Positions 23,130-31,323 of a stretch of 55,245 bases of DNA are shown one piece after another. The first letter of the stretch is position 1; every line of letters begins with the position of its first letter. The stretch is from Bacteroidota bacterium. GTDB lineage: Bacteria; Bacteroidota; Bacteroidia; Flavobacteriales_F; PHOS-HE28. The translations under genes and the position numbers were made by a program. Below the pieces are notes generated by a model, which was not told where the DNA came from, ran no database searches, and worked only from the letters and a program-made list of their open reading frames with translations. Where the stretch lies: positions 1 to 55,245 of the forward strand of contig JAEZDL010000144.1 in assembly GCA_023418095.1 (NCBI GenBank), in the 5' to 3' direction.

Positions 23130-23137
23130 AAAAGATA
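23130..23137 (-). promoter_or_regulatory. Candidate -7 box of the CHU_C protein gene
   Basis: On the minus strand TATCTTTT (followed by G) lies about 12 nt before the ATG at 23117. It is close to TAnnTTTG. Confidence 0.4.
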
Positions 23138-23207
23138 CGGTGATCGGTTGCCTGTGGGGTATCGATCTGCCGGAAATGGCAACAGGGATCGGTTCAAAAT
23201 AGCACGG

Positions 23208-23432
23208 TCAGCCGCGCACGGCATCCCACTCATCCTCCCAGCGGGCCGCATCGATCTCTTCATAAAGCCCATCGGCCAGGGTGATCATCTGTTGTATGCG
23301 CACCTTCTCGGGATAGGCTGAAGCATATATCTCGTGCACCGTTCGCCGGTTGCCGATGATCTGTATCTCCGTGAAGGAATTCTCGCTCTGGATCCGGTAG
23401 AAATGCCGGCCATCCATCAGCATGCGGTACAT
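23208..23432 (-). CDS. Small hypothetical protein (74 aa)
   Basis: A 74-residue acidic/basic soluble protein starting MYRMLMDGRHFYRIQSENSF and ending EWDAVRG. It is divergent from the addB-like gene, whose ATG is 58 bp away. A longer frame to 23504 exists, but it would overlap the addB-like start, so the inner ATG at 23432 is preferred. A GGAGAG-containing leader precedes it. I recognise no family. The conserved-looking strand/helix pattern (FTEIQIIGNRRTVHEIY) and ordinary codon use support a real gene. There is no signal peptide or membrane segment. Confidence 0.6.
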   Translation of the reverse strand: MYRMLMDGRHFYRIQSENSFTEIQIIGNRRTVHEIYASAYPEKVRIQQMITLADGLYEEIDAARWEDEWDAVRG

Positions 23433-23470
23433 GGGGAAGGATCTCTCCACAGACCGGCGTTGTGGTCCCT

Positions 23471-23478
23471 TATCTTCC
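23471..23478 (+). promoter_or_regulatory. Candidate -7 box of the addB-like gene
   Basis: TATCTTCC ends 12 nt before ATG 23491, in the divergent region with the small hypothetical gene. Confidence 0.32.
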
Positions 23479-23490
23479 ACCGCTGTTTCC

Positions 23491-26220
23491 ATGGAACCTT
23501 TCATCGATCGCCTTGCCGTTGCCCTGCTGAAGGATCATCAGCATGAATTGGACCAAGTGGCCGTAGTGCTTCCGGGGCGCCGGGCGGGTCTTCATCTTCA
23601 AAAAGCCCTGGCCGCCCGGTGCGGCCGCACCATCTGGAGTCCCGAGATGTTGAACATGGGATCGCTGCTGCAACGGATCAGCGGTCTGCGCCAGGGCGAA
23701 GGAATGGAAATGATCTTCATGCTGCACGATGCACATCGCGCGGTGATGGGCGATCGTTCCGATCCCCTGGCCGAATTCCTCCAGTGGGCGCCGGTGACGC
23801 TGCGCGACATGAGCGAACTTGATGCGCACCTGGCCGATCTGGATGATGTATATCGCGACCTGCGAAGTTTCCATGAGATCGAGGAATGGAGCTTCAGGCT
23901 CGGCGAGCTCAGCGAAGGTCAGCAACGGCTTGCACAGCAGTGGCGCGCCACCGGCGAAATGCACCGGCGCATGCACAGGCTGATGGATGAACGTGGCATC
24001 GGCACCTCGGGCTGGCTGGCGCGCAGAACGGCCGAAGAAGTGGCGCGATCCATCGATCGGCTTCCATGGAAGAAGGTGTGGCTCGCCGGAATGAACGCGC
24101 TCGATCCGGCTTCCACCAAAGTGCTTCGCGCTTTGCAACAGAACGGAAAGCTCACGGTGGCCTGGGATGCCGATCGTTACTACCTGCAGGAGCATCATCA
24201 GGAAGCGGGGATCTTTCTGCGCCGGTCCATCGCCGATCTTGGCGAAGGTGTGATCCCGCCGATCCAGGAGATCAAGGAGCGCAGGCGCACCATGCATCTT
24301 GTTGCCGTTCCCCATGCCGTGGCCCAGGCGCGTTACGCGGCACAACTGATCGCCGATCTCAGTGAAGAGGAACGCGGCCGCACCTGCATCGTGCTGGCGG
24401 CGGAAGAACTGCTGATGCCGTTGCTCGATGCGCTTCCCAAAAGTTCCGGACCTTTCAATGTCACCATGGGCATGCCCCTCGCCTCGCTTCCCGTGCATGG
24501 GTTGGTGGAAGCGTTCCTGCAATTCCAGGCATCGCACCAGCAAGGTGCCGGTTTTCATCACGGTGATCTGGAGCGTCTGCTTCTACATCCTTTTGTCCAT
24601 CATGCGATCTCACCTGCGATCCTCGCCGTGATCCGGGAGGAGCAGCGGTCGCGTGTCACGGCGGAAAGGCTCGGCGAGATCATCGCTTCGGCATCGATCT
24701 CCGTTCCGGAGGAAATGCTGCATGCGATCCAACCGGCCGCAAACCTGCCGGAGCTTCAACAGAGGATCATAGACCTCATCGGCTGGGCCAGGCGGATCTG
24801 TTCTACCGACCGGTTCGCCACAGAGCAACTTTTCCGCATGGCGCAACTGCAGCAGCGCCTGGATCGTGCATTGCAGCGATCCGCCGGCCAGACCTCGATC
24901 GATATCCGATCATACATCGCATTGCGGACACGCGTGCTTCGGGAGGAAAGCATCGGATTCTTCGGTGAAGCGTTGAGCGGTACGCAGATCATGGGATCCC
25001 TGGAGACCCGGGCGCTCGACCATGAACGGGTGATCGTGCTGGGATGCAACGATGGTGTACTGCCCGCCTCCGGCGCCACCCAGAGCTGGATCCCCTTCGA
25101 ATTGAGAAAGGCATGGGGACTTCCGCTCCACGGCGATCGCGAAGCCATCACCGCCTACCATTTCCAACGGATGATGCATCTCGCGGAGGACGTATATCTC
25201 GTATACGATACCAGCAGCCGCAACGGCAGCGCAGGTCCTTCACGCTACATCGAACAATGGCGGCACGAATTGATCGGCCGATCGGGAACAACGTTGATCG
25301 AACACACGGTGACCGCTTCGTTCAACCAGCGCAACACCACCAGGATCTCCATCCGCAAGAATGAAAAGGTGCTGGCGAAACTGAGGAAGATCGGTGAACG
25401 TGGCTTCTCTCCTTCCGCGATCTCCGCCTGGATCACATGTCCGCTGGACCTTTACTTCAAATACGTGCTCGGGATACGGGCGCAGGAGGAAGTGGATGAA
25501 AAGCTGGGTGGCGATGTGCTTGGTGAAGCCGTGCACGCGATCGCTGAGCAGATCTACCAACCATTGATCGGAACGGTGATCACACCTGAAGTTCTTCTGG
25601 AGCCGATCGCTGCGATCGATGCGATGCTGATCGAACACCTTCGGCAGAAATTCCCGATGGACGCGCTGCGATCGGGACACTTCCGATTGCGGATCGAGAT
25701 GGCCTCGAAGGCGCTGGCCGCTTACCTTGAAGCAGAAGCTGCTCGTTGCCGCGAATCGGAGACCGTGCCGCTGCTGCTCGAGGCCGACGTTTGCGCTTCA
25801 CTCCCCAACGGCATGAGGATCCGCGGGCGCTGCGATCGTATCGAACTGCGCGATGGCGTGCACCATATCCTCGATGTGAAGACCGGTAGTGTGCAACCCT
25901 TCAACGTGGACCTGAAACGGTTGGATCGGGAATTGGTCACGCCGGAAAAGAAATTCGGCCTTCAATTGTTGATGTACAGCTGGGCTTTCATGATGGAACA
26001 TCCCGAGGTGGCGAAGGTTCGCGCCGGGATCATCCCGTTGCAGAAAGCTTCACTTTCCGGCGGCCTTCTCCTTCAACTTGAAGGAAAAGAGGACATCCAC
26101 CGATCGGACCTGCCGGCCATTACAACACTGCTCACCGCACTGGTGGATGAAGTTCTCGATCCATCGATCCCGTTCTCCCACACGGCTGAAAGCCTCTATT
26201 GCGGCTGTTGCGTGGGTTGA
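23491..26220 (+). CDS. PD-(D/E)XK nuclease family protein (AddB-like)
   Basis: A 909-residue likely partner of the AddA-like helicase-nuclease. The N-terminus VVLPGRRAGLHLQKAL sits where a helicase P-loop would be but lacks GKT, as expected for an inactive helicase-like scaffold. The C-terminal third starts with SAISAWITCPLDLYFKYVLGI (about 640-655) and carries the nuclease motif HHILDVKTGSV (about 792). AddB proteins usually tie this domain with a 4Fe-4S cluster using one early Cys and three C-terminal Cys. Here ITCPLDLY and a terminal YCGCCVG supply four Cys with unusual spacing. The start is ATG 23491 (MEPFIDRLAV). Confidence 0.85.
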   Translation: MEPFIDRLAVALLKDHQHELDQVAVVLPGRRAGLHLQKALAARCGRTIWSPEMLNMGSLLQRISGLRQGEGMEMIFMLHDAHRAVMGDRSDPLAEFLQWAPVTLRDMSELDAHLADLDDVYRDLRSFHEIEEWSFRLGELSEGQQRLAQQWRATGEMHRRMHRLMDERGIGTSGWLARRTAEEVARSIDRLPWKKVWLAGMNALDPASTKVLRALQQNGKLTVAWDADRYYLQEHHQEAGIFLRRSIADLGEGVIPPIQEIKERRRTMHLVAVPHAVAQARYAAQLIADLSEEERGRTCIVLAAEELLMPLLDALPKSSGPFNVTMGMPLASLPVHGLVEAFLQFQASHQQGAGFHHGDLERLLLHPFVHHAISPAILAVIREEQRSRVTAERLGEIIASASISVPEEMLHAIQPAANLPELQQRIIDLIGWARRICSTDRFATEQLFRMAQLQQRLDRALQRSAGQTSIDIRSYIALRTRVLREESIGFFGEALSGTQIMGSLETRALDHERVIVLGCNDGVLPASGATQSWIPFELRKAWGLPLHGDREAITAYHFQRMMHLAEDVYLVYDTSSRNGSAGPSRYIEQWRHELIGRSGTTLIEHTVTASFNQRNTTRISIRKNEKVLAKLRKIGERGFSPSAISAWITCPLDLYFKYVLGIRAQEEVDEKLGGDVLGEAVHAIAEQIYQPLIGTVITPEVLLEPIAAIDAMLIEHLRQKFPMDALRSGHFRLRIEMASKALAAYLEAEAARCRESETVPLLLEADVCASLPNGMRIRGRCDRIELRDGVHHILDVKTGSVQPFNVDLKRLDRELVTPEKKFGLQLLMYSWAFMMEHPEVAKVRAGIIPLQKASLSGGLLLQLEGKEDIHRSDLPAITTLLTALVDEVLDPSIPFSHTAESLYCGCCVG

Positions 26221-26246
26221 AAAGAAAAAGGGGCTTTCGCCCCTTC
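26221..26246 (-). terminator. Rho-independent terminator of the T9SS cargo gene
   Basis: On the minus strand AAGGGGC-GAAA-GCCCCUU is followed by a U-rich run. It lies between convergent genes, 24 bp past the stop at 26270 and directly after the addB-like stop. Confidence 0.85.
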
Positions 26247-26269
26247 CTCCGCACGTAAACCAAACGTTA

Positions 26270-27049
26270 TCAGCGATACACGATCTTGTGCACGCTGGAA
26301 AATTCCCCGCGCTTCACCTTCAGGTAATAAACGCCATTGCTCATGGTGGTGATGTCCATCTCCTTGCGATAGGTTCCTTCAAAGGCCGGGATCTTGTCGT
26401 TGAAGATCGACTGGCCGAGTGAATTCACCACATCCACATCGATGTCCATGGCCGCATTGTTCACGAACGAGAAGGTGAATTGCCCGTTGTTCGGGTTAGG
26501 TTGGATCACCACGCTGCCATCTTCTTCCGCGGTCGTGATCGATTTGTAGATGATGCCGGTCTTGTCGTGGCCGCCAAGTGAAACGTAGTAGTTCGCGTTG
26601 TGCGCGGGAACGGCGGTCCATGCATCGTTCACCAATTCGAATTCCGCTTTGCCTGTCACAGGGATCGTGGCGATCACATATTCTTCACCCGCATTCCATG
26701 AAACACCCTGACTGGCGAGCGACTGCGTTCCGAACCCCGCATAGACCTGGTAGTTCAAAGGACCGTTCTCATGCACATTGCCGGAGCGGCTGATCGGGAT
26801 GTATTGTTGCACGGCACCTTCCTGGGCCACATTCCCCAGCGTAGCGCCCGTGGAACGATCCCACTTGATCGTGAAAACGATCGATGAGAAGATCCCATTG
26901 AATTCCGCGGAAGGTTTCACACGGACCTCGAGCATGTTGTTGTTCTGGAAAAGACCCACGTCCACCTGATCCTGTGCGATCACGGCCGAAGATGGAACTG
27001 CGAGGCCAAGGACGAGGCCCAGCGCAAGGGTGATAAAATTGCTCTTCAT
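26270..27049 (-). CDS. Secreted protein with T9SS type A sorting domain
   Basis: A 259-residue exported protein. The signal peptide (residues 1-25) ends near AVIAQ. Residues about 30-170 form an unassigned beta-rich region (VFTIKWDRSTGATLGNV). The C-terminal ~75 residues are a Por secretion tail: VIQPNPNNGQFTFSF, then VNSLGQSIFNDKI, then NGVYYLKVKRGEFSSVHKIVYR. This tail directs T9SS export and surface attachment. The passenger resembles cohesin-like or self-contained beta domains only vaguely, so I give no function. It is monocistronic, with a strong terminator. Confidence 0.85.
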   Translation of the reverse strand: MKSNFITLALGLVLGLAVPSSAVIAQDQVDVGLFQNNNMLEVRVKPSAEFNGIFSSIVFTIKWDRSTGATLGNVAQEGAVQQYIPISRSGNVHENGPLNYQVYAGFGTQSLASQGVSWNAGEEYVIATIPVTGKAEFELVNDAWTAVPAHNANYYVSLGGHDKTGIIYKSITTAEEDGSVVIQPNPNNGQFTFSFVNNAAMDIDVDVVNSLGQSIFNDKIPAFEGTYRKEMDITTMSNGVYYLKVKRGEFSSVHKIVYR

Positions 27050-27362
27050 CGAGTTGAGCTTGTTCGTTTATTACTTGTGATCGAAGCCCTGCCGGCCTTC
27101 TTCAATGGTGCAAGTTAGTAAAGCGATCGATCCATTGATCAAGCTGTCTTGAACAAATGGACGGATGTGGTGCAGCCTGCCGATGAACCGATCCATTCCG
27201 CCGAGCAATGGGCCCAAAAACCGAGCAGGGACCCTTTTCGGACCCCTGCTCGGAACCTGCAAGGAATTATGGAACCAGCCCAAGACCTGGAAGAATTAGG
27301 GGCCTTGGTGAAAGAAAGACGAGGGTTCCCCGGAAGGGTTGCCGCCCGGCTTGAAAATTTTT
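27050..27362. other. 310-bp gap between minus-strand genes, with one strong hairpin
   Basis: Contains upstream sequence of the T9SS cargo gene and a long hairpin at 27221-27253. A plus-strand frame of 74 codons (27149-27373) crosses the hairpin and has no supporting feature, so it is not called. Confidence 0.55.
27221..27253. repeat. 10-bp perfect hairpin, CCGAGCAGGG/CCCTGCTCGG
   Basis: A perfect 10-bp stem with a 13-nt loop. It lacks a T-tract on either side but sits about 110 bp past the response-regulator stop on the minus strand, so it may end or protect that transcript. Confidence 0.6.
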
Positions 27363-28067
27363 TCAGGACGTGAATTTGTAGCCCACCCCGCGAATGGAAT
27401 GGAAGTGGCGCGGATCGCGTGGATCGGGCTCGAAATACTTGCGGAATCCCACAATGAAATTATCGACCGTGCGCGTGGTGGGAAAAACGTTGTAGCCCCA
27501 CACCTTCTGCAGGATCTCCTCGCGGCTCACCACTTCGCCTTCGCGCTCCACCAGCAGCCGCAGCAGCATGATCTCCCGCTGGCTTAGGGTGCGGCGTTCG
27601 CCATTGTACCCGGTCACCTCGAAACTATTGAAATCGATATGGTTCCCGCTGAAATCATAGCTCGTGCGCAGGCTGCTGGCCGATCCGGGTTCATTCCTCT
27701 TCACCAGTTTCGAGACGCGAAGCAGCAATTCCTCCAATTCGAACGGCTTCCCCAGGTGATCATCGCCGGTGCGCAGGCCGCGGATCCGATCGGCCGGCGC
27801 ATTGCGGGCGGTAAGGAAGAGCACCGGCGTGGGATCACCTTCCAAACGGATCGTTTCCACCACGGAATAACCGTCCATACCGGGCAGCATCACATCCATC
27901 ACCACCAAATGGAAGCGCGCGCCGCGCAAACGCTCCAGCGCCTCCGGACCGGTGACCGCCGTGGTGACATGGTAGCCCTCCAATTCGAAATTCAGCTTCA
28001 GCGTTAGCCGCAGCGCTTCCTCATCCTCCACCAAAAGGATCCGGGGACGTTCCGCTTCGGGCTTCAT
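27363..28067 (-). CDS. OmpR/PhoB-family response regulator (orphan)
   Basis: A 234-residue two-domain regulator. The receiver has the acidic pocket residue in LLVEDEEA (Asp15), the phospho-acceptor Asp58 in VVMDVMLPGMDG, Thr86 in FLTARN and Lys107 in HLGKPFE. The winged-helix DNA-binding domain (about 140-234) ends RTVDNFIVGFRKYFEPD...IRGVGYKF. All phosphorylation residues are present, so it is probably controlled by a histidine kinase, but none is adjacent. ATG 28067 (MKPEAERPRILLVEDEE) is chosen over an upstream in-frame start at 28103. It is divergent from the menaquinone operon with only 35 bp between starts. Confidence 0.92.
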   Translation of the reverse strand: MKPEAERPRILLVEDEEALRLTLKLNFELEGYHVTTAVTGPEALERLRGARFHLVVMDVMLPGMDGYSVVETIRLEGDPTPVLFLTARNAPADRIRGLRTGDDHLGKPFELEELLLRVSKLVKRNEPGSASSLRTSYDFSGNHIDFNSFEVTGYNGERRTLSQREIMLLRLLVEREGEVVSREEILQKVWGYNVFPTTRTVDNFIVGFRKYFEPDPRDPRHFHSIRGVGYKFTS

Positions 28068-28088
28068 GGCACAAAGATGGGCCAGGGC

Positions 28089-28096
28089 TACATTTG
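28089..28096 (+). promoter_or_regulatory. Candidate -7 box of the men operon
   Basis: TACATTTG matches TAnnTTTG exactly and lies 6 nt before ATG 28103. Transcription would begin almost at the start codon, supporting 28103 over the in-frame ATG at 28097. Confidence 0.5.
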
Positions 28097-28102
28097 ATGC
28101 CA

Positions 28103-28525
28103 ATGAGATTCACTGCTGAACACGCCGAAAAAGCCGATCGCATCTGCCGGAACACCCTGGTGGAACATCTGGGTATCAAGTTCATGGTGGATGAAGCTGG
28201 ATGTTTTTGCGCCACTCTTCCGGTGGAAAGCCGCACGCACCAACCGATGGGCCTGTTGCATGGCGGTGCCACCGCAGCCCTCGCCGAATCGTTGGGAAGC
28301 ATGGGATCGGCGCTGTTGATCGACCTGGAGAAGGAAGGTGTAGTTGGGATCGAAGTAAATGCGAACCACTTGAAGGGCGTTCGAACTGGAACGGTTAAAG
28401 CGACTGGAGATCTGATACATAAAGGAAGAACTACACACGTTTGGGACATTCGCGTGACCAATGAAGCAGGCGAGCTTTGCGCGGTGTGCCGGCTCACGAA
28501 CCTGATCATTCAGCATAAAGGGTGA
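28103..28525 (+). CDS. menI: 1,4-dihydroxy-2-naphthoyl-CoA thioesterase (hotdog fold)
   Basis: A 140-residue hotdog-fold thioesterase. MGLLHGGATAALAESLGS holds the catalytic Glu and the HGG turn of the YdiI/PaaI group. VGIEVNANHLKGVRTGTVKA matches the E. coli MenI segment LEINANHVRSAREGRV. In menaquinone synthesis it releases 1,4-dihydroxy-2-naphthoate from its CoA ester, the step after MenB and before MenA. Being the first gene of the men cluster supports that role over phenylacetate metabolism. The stop overlaps the menF start (TGATG). I chose ATG 28103 from the promoter box, with ATG 28097 the alternative. Confidence 0.88.
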   Translation: MRFTAEHAEKADRICRNTLVEHLGIKFMVDEAGCFCATLPVESRTHQPMGLLHGGATAALAESLGSMGSALLIDLEKEGVVGIEVNANHLKGVRTGTVKATGDLIHKGRTTHVWDIRVTNEAGELCAVCRLTNLIIQHKG

Positions 28526-29622
28526 TGCAAGGTATCGAGCAGGCCTTACGACATTGCCTCGAACGCGATCTCACATTTGTCGCATTTCATACTCAGGATC
28601 AAGTTCATTTATGGATATCACTTCAACCTGAACTTCGATCGTTGAATATCAACGATCTGGAAGTCAAGGAGAGCGTATTCCTTATTGAGCCGTTCTTCAA
28701 CCGAACCCAACGTACCTATTTCCTTCAACCTGATCTGCAGTTCGATCTGATGAAGGATCGGTTCGATCACACTATGATCGAACATGCCTCCGGCTTCGAG
28801 GGGGCACGAAGTACATCCCGCGCGGCGGAGTTGGGTCGGGACGTGTACCTGAAGATAGTGGCCGAAGCACGAGAGAGCATCGTGCACGGTGACCTTGAAA
28901 AGGTGGTGCTTTCGCGTACACTATCGGTCCCGTTCGATCGGAAACTGCTCCCACAATTGTTCACGCGGGCCTTGAAGGAACAGCCTGATGCCTTCGTCTG
29001 CCTCCTGAACACCAGCGAGTTCGGCATATGGATCGGCGCATCGCCAGAACGTTTGATGCAGATCGAGGGCGACCGGTTGATCGTGGATTCGATCGCCGGC
29101 ACACTTCCCTTGGATGCCGCACCTGATGATCCGGACCAATGGGGATCGAAAGAGCGCGAAGAGCAGGAGTACGTTACGCGCAGTGTGATCGATACGTTGA
29201 ACGCTTCGGGTCTGTCCGGGATCCACGCCTCCGATCGGAAGGTGCTGCGTGCCGCCCAGGTCGCTCATCTACACACCCGGATCAGCGCACCCATCGATCA
29301 GATACGGGCCGCTTCGATCATGAAAGCGCTCCATCCAACCCCGGCCGTGTGCGGCACCCCGCGCAATCGGGCCCTACAATTCATAAGAAGCCACGAACCG
29401 CACGACCGATCGCTTTACACCGGGTTCTGGGGTCCATGGCGTTGGAAGGGCTCCACTTCGCTTTTCGTGAACCTGCGCTGCATGCAACTTCTCCAGGACG
29501 AAGCGATCCTGTACGTTGGCGGTGGCATCACCGGTGCAAGCGATCCAAAGAAGGAATGGGCTGAAACAGGCCACAAGGCACTTACCTGGCTGCGCCCGCT
29601 CGAGGCGGTCAAGGCTGAATAA
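28525..29622 (+). CDS. menF: Isochorismate synthase
   Basis: Converts chorismate to isochorismate, the entry step of menaquinone synthesis. Its 365 residues are close to family length. Chorismate-binding motifs include KVVLSR (about 125), WIGASPERLMQI (about 170), VDSIAGTLPL, AVCGTPRNRAL (about 275) and YTGFWGPW...LFVNLRCM. The Mg-binding Glu residues lie in SPERL and in KKEWAETGHKALTW near the C-terminus. It is second in the operon and coupled to menI by an overlapping stop and start. menD follows after 15 bp. Salicylate or siderophore synthases share the fold, but the men neighbours settle the assignment. Confidence 0.93.
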   Translation: MQGIEQALRHCLERDLTFVAFHTQDQVHLWISLQPELRSLNINDLEVKESVFLIEPFFNRTQRTYFLQPDLQFDLMKDRFDHTMIEHASGFEGARSTSRAAELGRDVYLKIVAEARESIVHGDLEKVVLSRTLSVPFDRKLLPQLFTRALKEQPDAFVCLLNTSEFGIWIGASPERLMQIEGDRLIVDSIAGTLPLDAAPDDPDQWGSKEREEQEYVTRSVIDTLNASGLSGIHASDRKVLRAAQVAHLHTRISAPIDQIRAASIMKALHPTPAVCGTPRNRALQFIRSHEPHDRSLYTGFWGPWRWKGSTSLFVNLRCMQLLQDEAILYVGGGITGASDPKKEWAETGHKALTWLRPLEAVKAE

Positions 29623-29627
29623 CTTTG
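29620..29627 (+). promoter_or_regulatory. Candidate internal -7 box before menD
   Basis: TAACTTTG matches TAnnTTTG exactly. Its first three bases are the menF stop codon and it ends 10 nt before the menD ATG. It could give a second, near-leaderless men transcript. Confidence 0.4.
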
Positions 29628-29637
29628 CGCCCACTGA

Positions 29638-31323
29638 ATGGCGACCAGCGATCATTTTGCAGCCTCGGAGATCGCCCGACTTTGCGCGCTCAAGGGAGTG
29701 CGCCATGCCGTGATCAGTCCGGGTTCGCGCAGCGCACCTCTGGTCATCTCCTTTCTCAACGAAGTTTCGATCCACTGTCTCCGGATCATCGATGAGCGCA
29801 GCGCGGCGTTCTTCGCCCTCGGCATGGCGCAACAATTTCGCGCACCGGTCGCGCTGATCTGCACCAGCGGAAGCGCTGTCCTGAACTACGGCCCTGCCAT
29901 CGCCGAAGCGTTCTACCAGCGGATCCCGTTGCTGGTGATCACCGCGGATCGGCCGGAGGAATGGGTGGACCAGGGTGAAGGCCAGGCGATCCGGCAACAG
30001 AACGTGCTGGCATTGCACATGAAGAAAAGCGTGCAATTACCACGGATCGTTCCCGATGAGCTTTCGCGCTGGCATTGCGGCAGGCTGATCAACGAAGCGA
30101 TCGATGCTGCGAGCAAGCCGGTCGCGGGTCCGGTGCATTTGAACATTCCGTTCGCCGAACCGCTTTATGGAACGATCAGCGATCATTTCAAACCGTCACG
30201 AACCATCGAACAACTTCCAACGGAAAGCTTTGTTCTTCCGCAATTCGCCCAAAGTTGCGCTGAGATCATTTCCACCGCCAGCAAAGTGATGATCCTCGCC
30301 GGTCAGGGAAATTGGGATCCGGCGTTGAAGGAACATCTCCGCCAGCTCGCCTCGCATCCGCAGATCGCCGTACTGGTGGAATCAACCTCGAACCTCGATG
30401 ACCCCGCTTTCATCACGTGCATCGATCGGGCGATCGAGGGTGTGAACGAAGAGAACGAAAGAGCGCTGCGTCCCGATGTGTTGATCACGTTCGGTGGCGC
30501 GGTGATCAGCAAACGGATCAAAGGGTTGTTGCGCAAATGGAAGCCCGGCCAGCACTGGAACATCGATCAGGGGCAGCGGCATTACGATACGTATCAAAGT
30601 CTCACGCGCGATATCAATGTGGATCCCGAGATCTTCTTCGCGCAGATCACCGATCAGGTACGATCGAGCAAGGGAAATTTCCGTGATGATTGGAACGAGG
30701 CCGATCGGATCACCGCTGAAAAGCAACGGGCGTTCCTGAAGAACGCTCCCTTCACGGATCTAACGGTCTTCGCCGAACTTCTGGAACGGATCCCCGAACG
30801 ATCGGACATCCACCTGGCGAACAGCACACCTGCACGGTATGCGCAGCTTTTTGAGCGGGGCATGGGCCACCGGTTCTGGAGCAACCGTGGCGCAAGCGGC
30901 ATCGATGGATGCACCAGCACCGCGGCTGGAGCTGCCTTCGCAACGAAGCGCACCACCACGCTGATCAGCGGCGACATCGCCTTCCTGTACGATTCGAACG
31001 CCTTCTGGAACGATCATCTGTCGGCGCACTTGAAGATCATCGTGATCGATAATGGCGGGGGAAATATCTTCCGCTTCATCGAAGGTCCGGATCGGGATGA
31101 GGAGCTGCTTCCGTGGTTCGAAGCGCCACATTCAAGGAGCATCAAAAAACTCGTCGATTCCTACGATCTGCCTTACTGCCATGCGAACGACATGAGCTCG
31201 CTGCGGATCGGGATCGAAGAGCTTTATTCACCGCACGATCGTCCTGCGATCCTGCATATCACCACCGATCCGATCACTTCACCAAAAGTGCTTCGCGATC
31301 ATTTCAAACATCTTCGTTCATAG
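29638..31323 (+). CDS. menD: SEPHCHC synthase (MenD)
   Basis: A thiamin diphosphate enzyme joining isochorismate and 2-oxoglutarate to give 2-succinyl-5-enolpyruvyl-6-hydroxy-3-cyclohexene-1-carboxylate. Its 561 residues match the family. The N-terminal Pyr domain has HAVISPGSRSAPLV and the glutamate-bearing CLRIIDERSAAFFALGMAQ. TSGSAVLNYGPAIAEAFY is the family's conserved strand/helix. The C-terminal PP domain has NRGASGIDG and SGDIAFLYDSNAF...VIDNGGGNIFRF, the GD...N ThDP motif. The stop TAG is followed immediately by the menB ATG. Confidence 0.95.
   Translation: MATSDHFAASEIARLCALKGVRHAVISPGSRSAPLVISFLNEVSIHCLRIIDERSAAFFALGMAQQFRAPVALICTSGSAVLNYGPAIAEAFYQRIPLLVITADRPEEWVDQGEGQAIRQQNVLALHMKKSVQLPRIVPDELSRWHCGRLINEAIDAASKPVAGPVHLNIPFAEPLYGTISDHFKPSRTIEQLPTESFVLPQFAQSCAEIISTASKVMILAGQGNWDPALKEHLRQLASHPQIAVLVESTSNLDDPAFITCIDRAIEGVNEENERALRPDVLITFGGAVISKRIKGLLRKWKPGQHWNIDQGQRHYDTYQSLTRDINVDPEIFFAQITDQVRSSKGNFRDDWNEADRITAEKQRAFLKNAPFTDLTVFAELLERIPERSDIHLANSTPARYAQLFERGMGHRFWSNRGASGIDGCTSTAAGAAFATKRTTTLISGDIAFLYDSNAFWNDHLSAHLKIIVIDNGGGNIFRFIEGPDRDEELLPWFEAPHSRSIKKLVDSYDLPYCHANDMSSLRIGIEELYSPHDRPAILHITTDPITSPKVLRDHFKHLRS

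Noticed and set aside
27149..27373. A 74-codon plus-strand frame in the gap before the response regulator
   Set aside because: It runs through a perfect hairpin and into the antisense of the regulator's stop region, without any conserved feature.
28525..29622. Salicylate or anthranilate synthase instead of isochorismate synthase
   Set aside because: The fold is shared, but adjacent menI, menD and menB make the menaquinone role by far the most likely.
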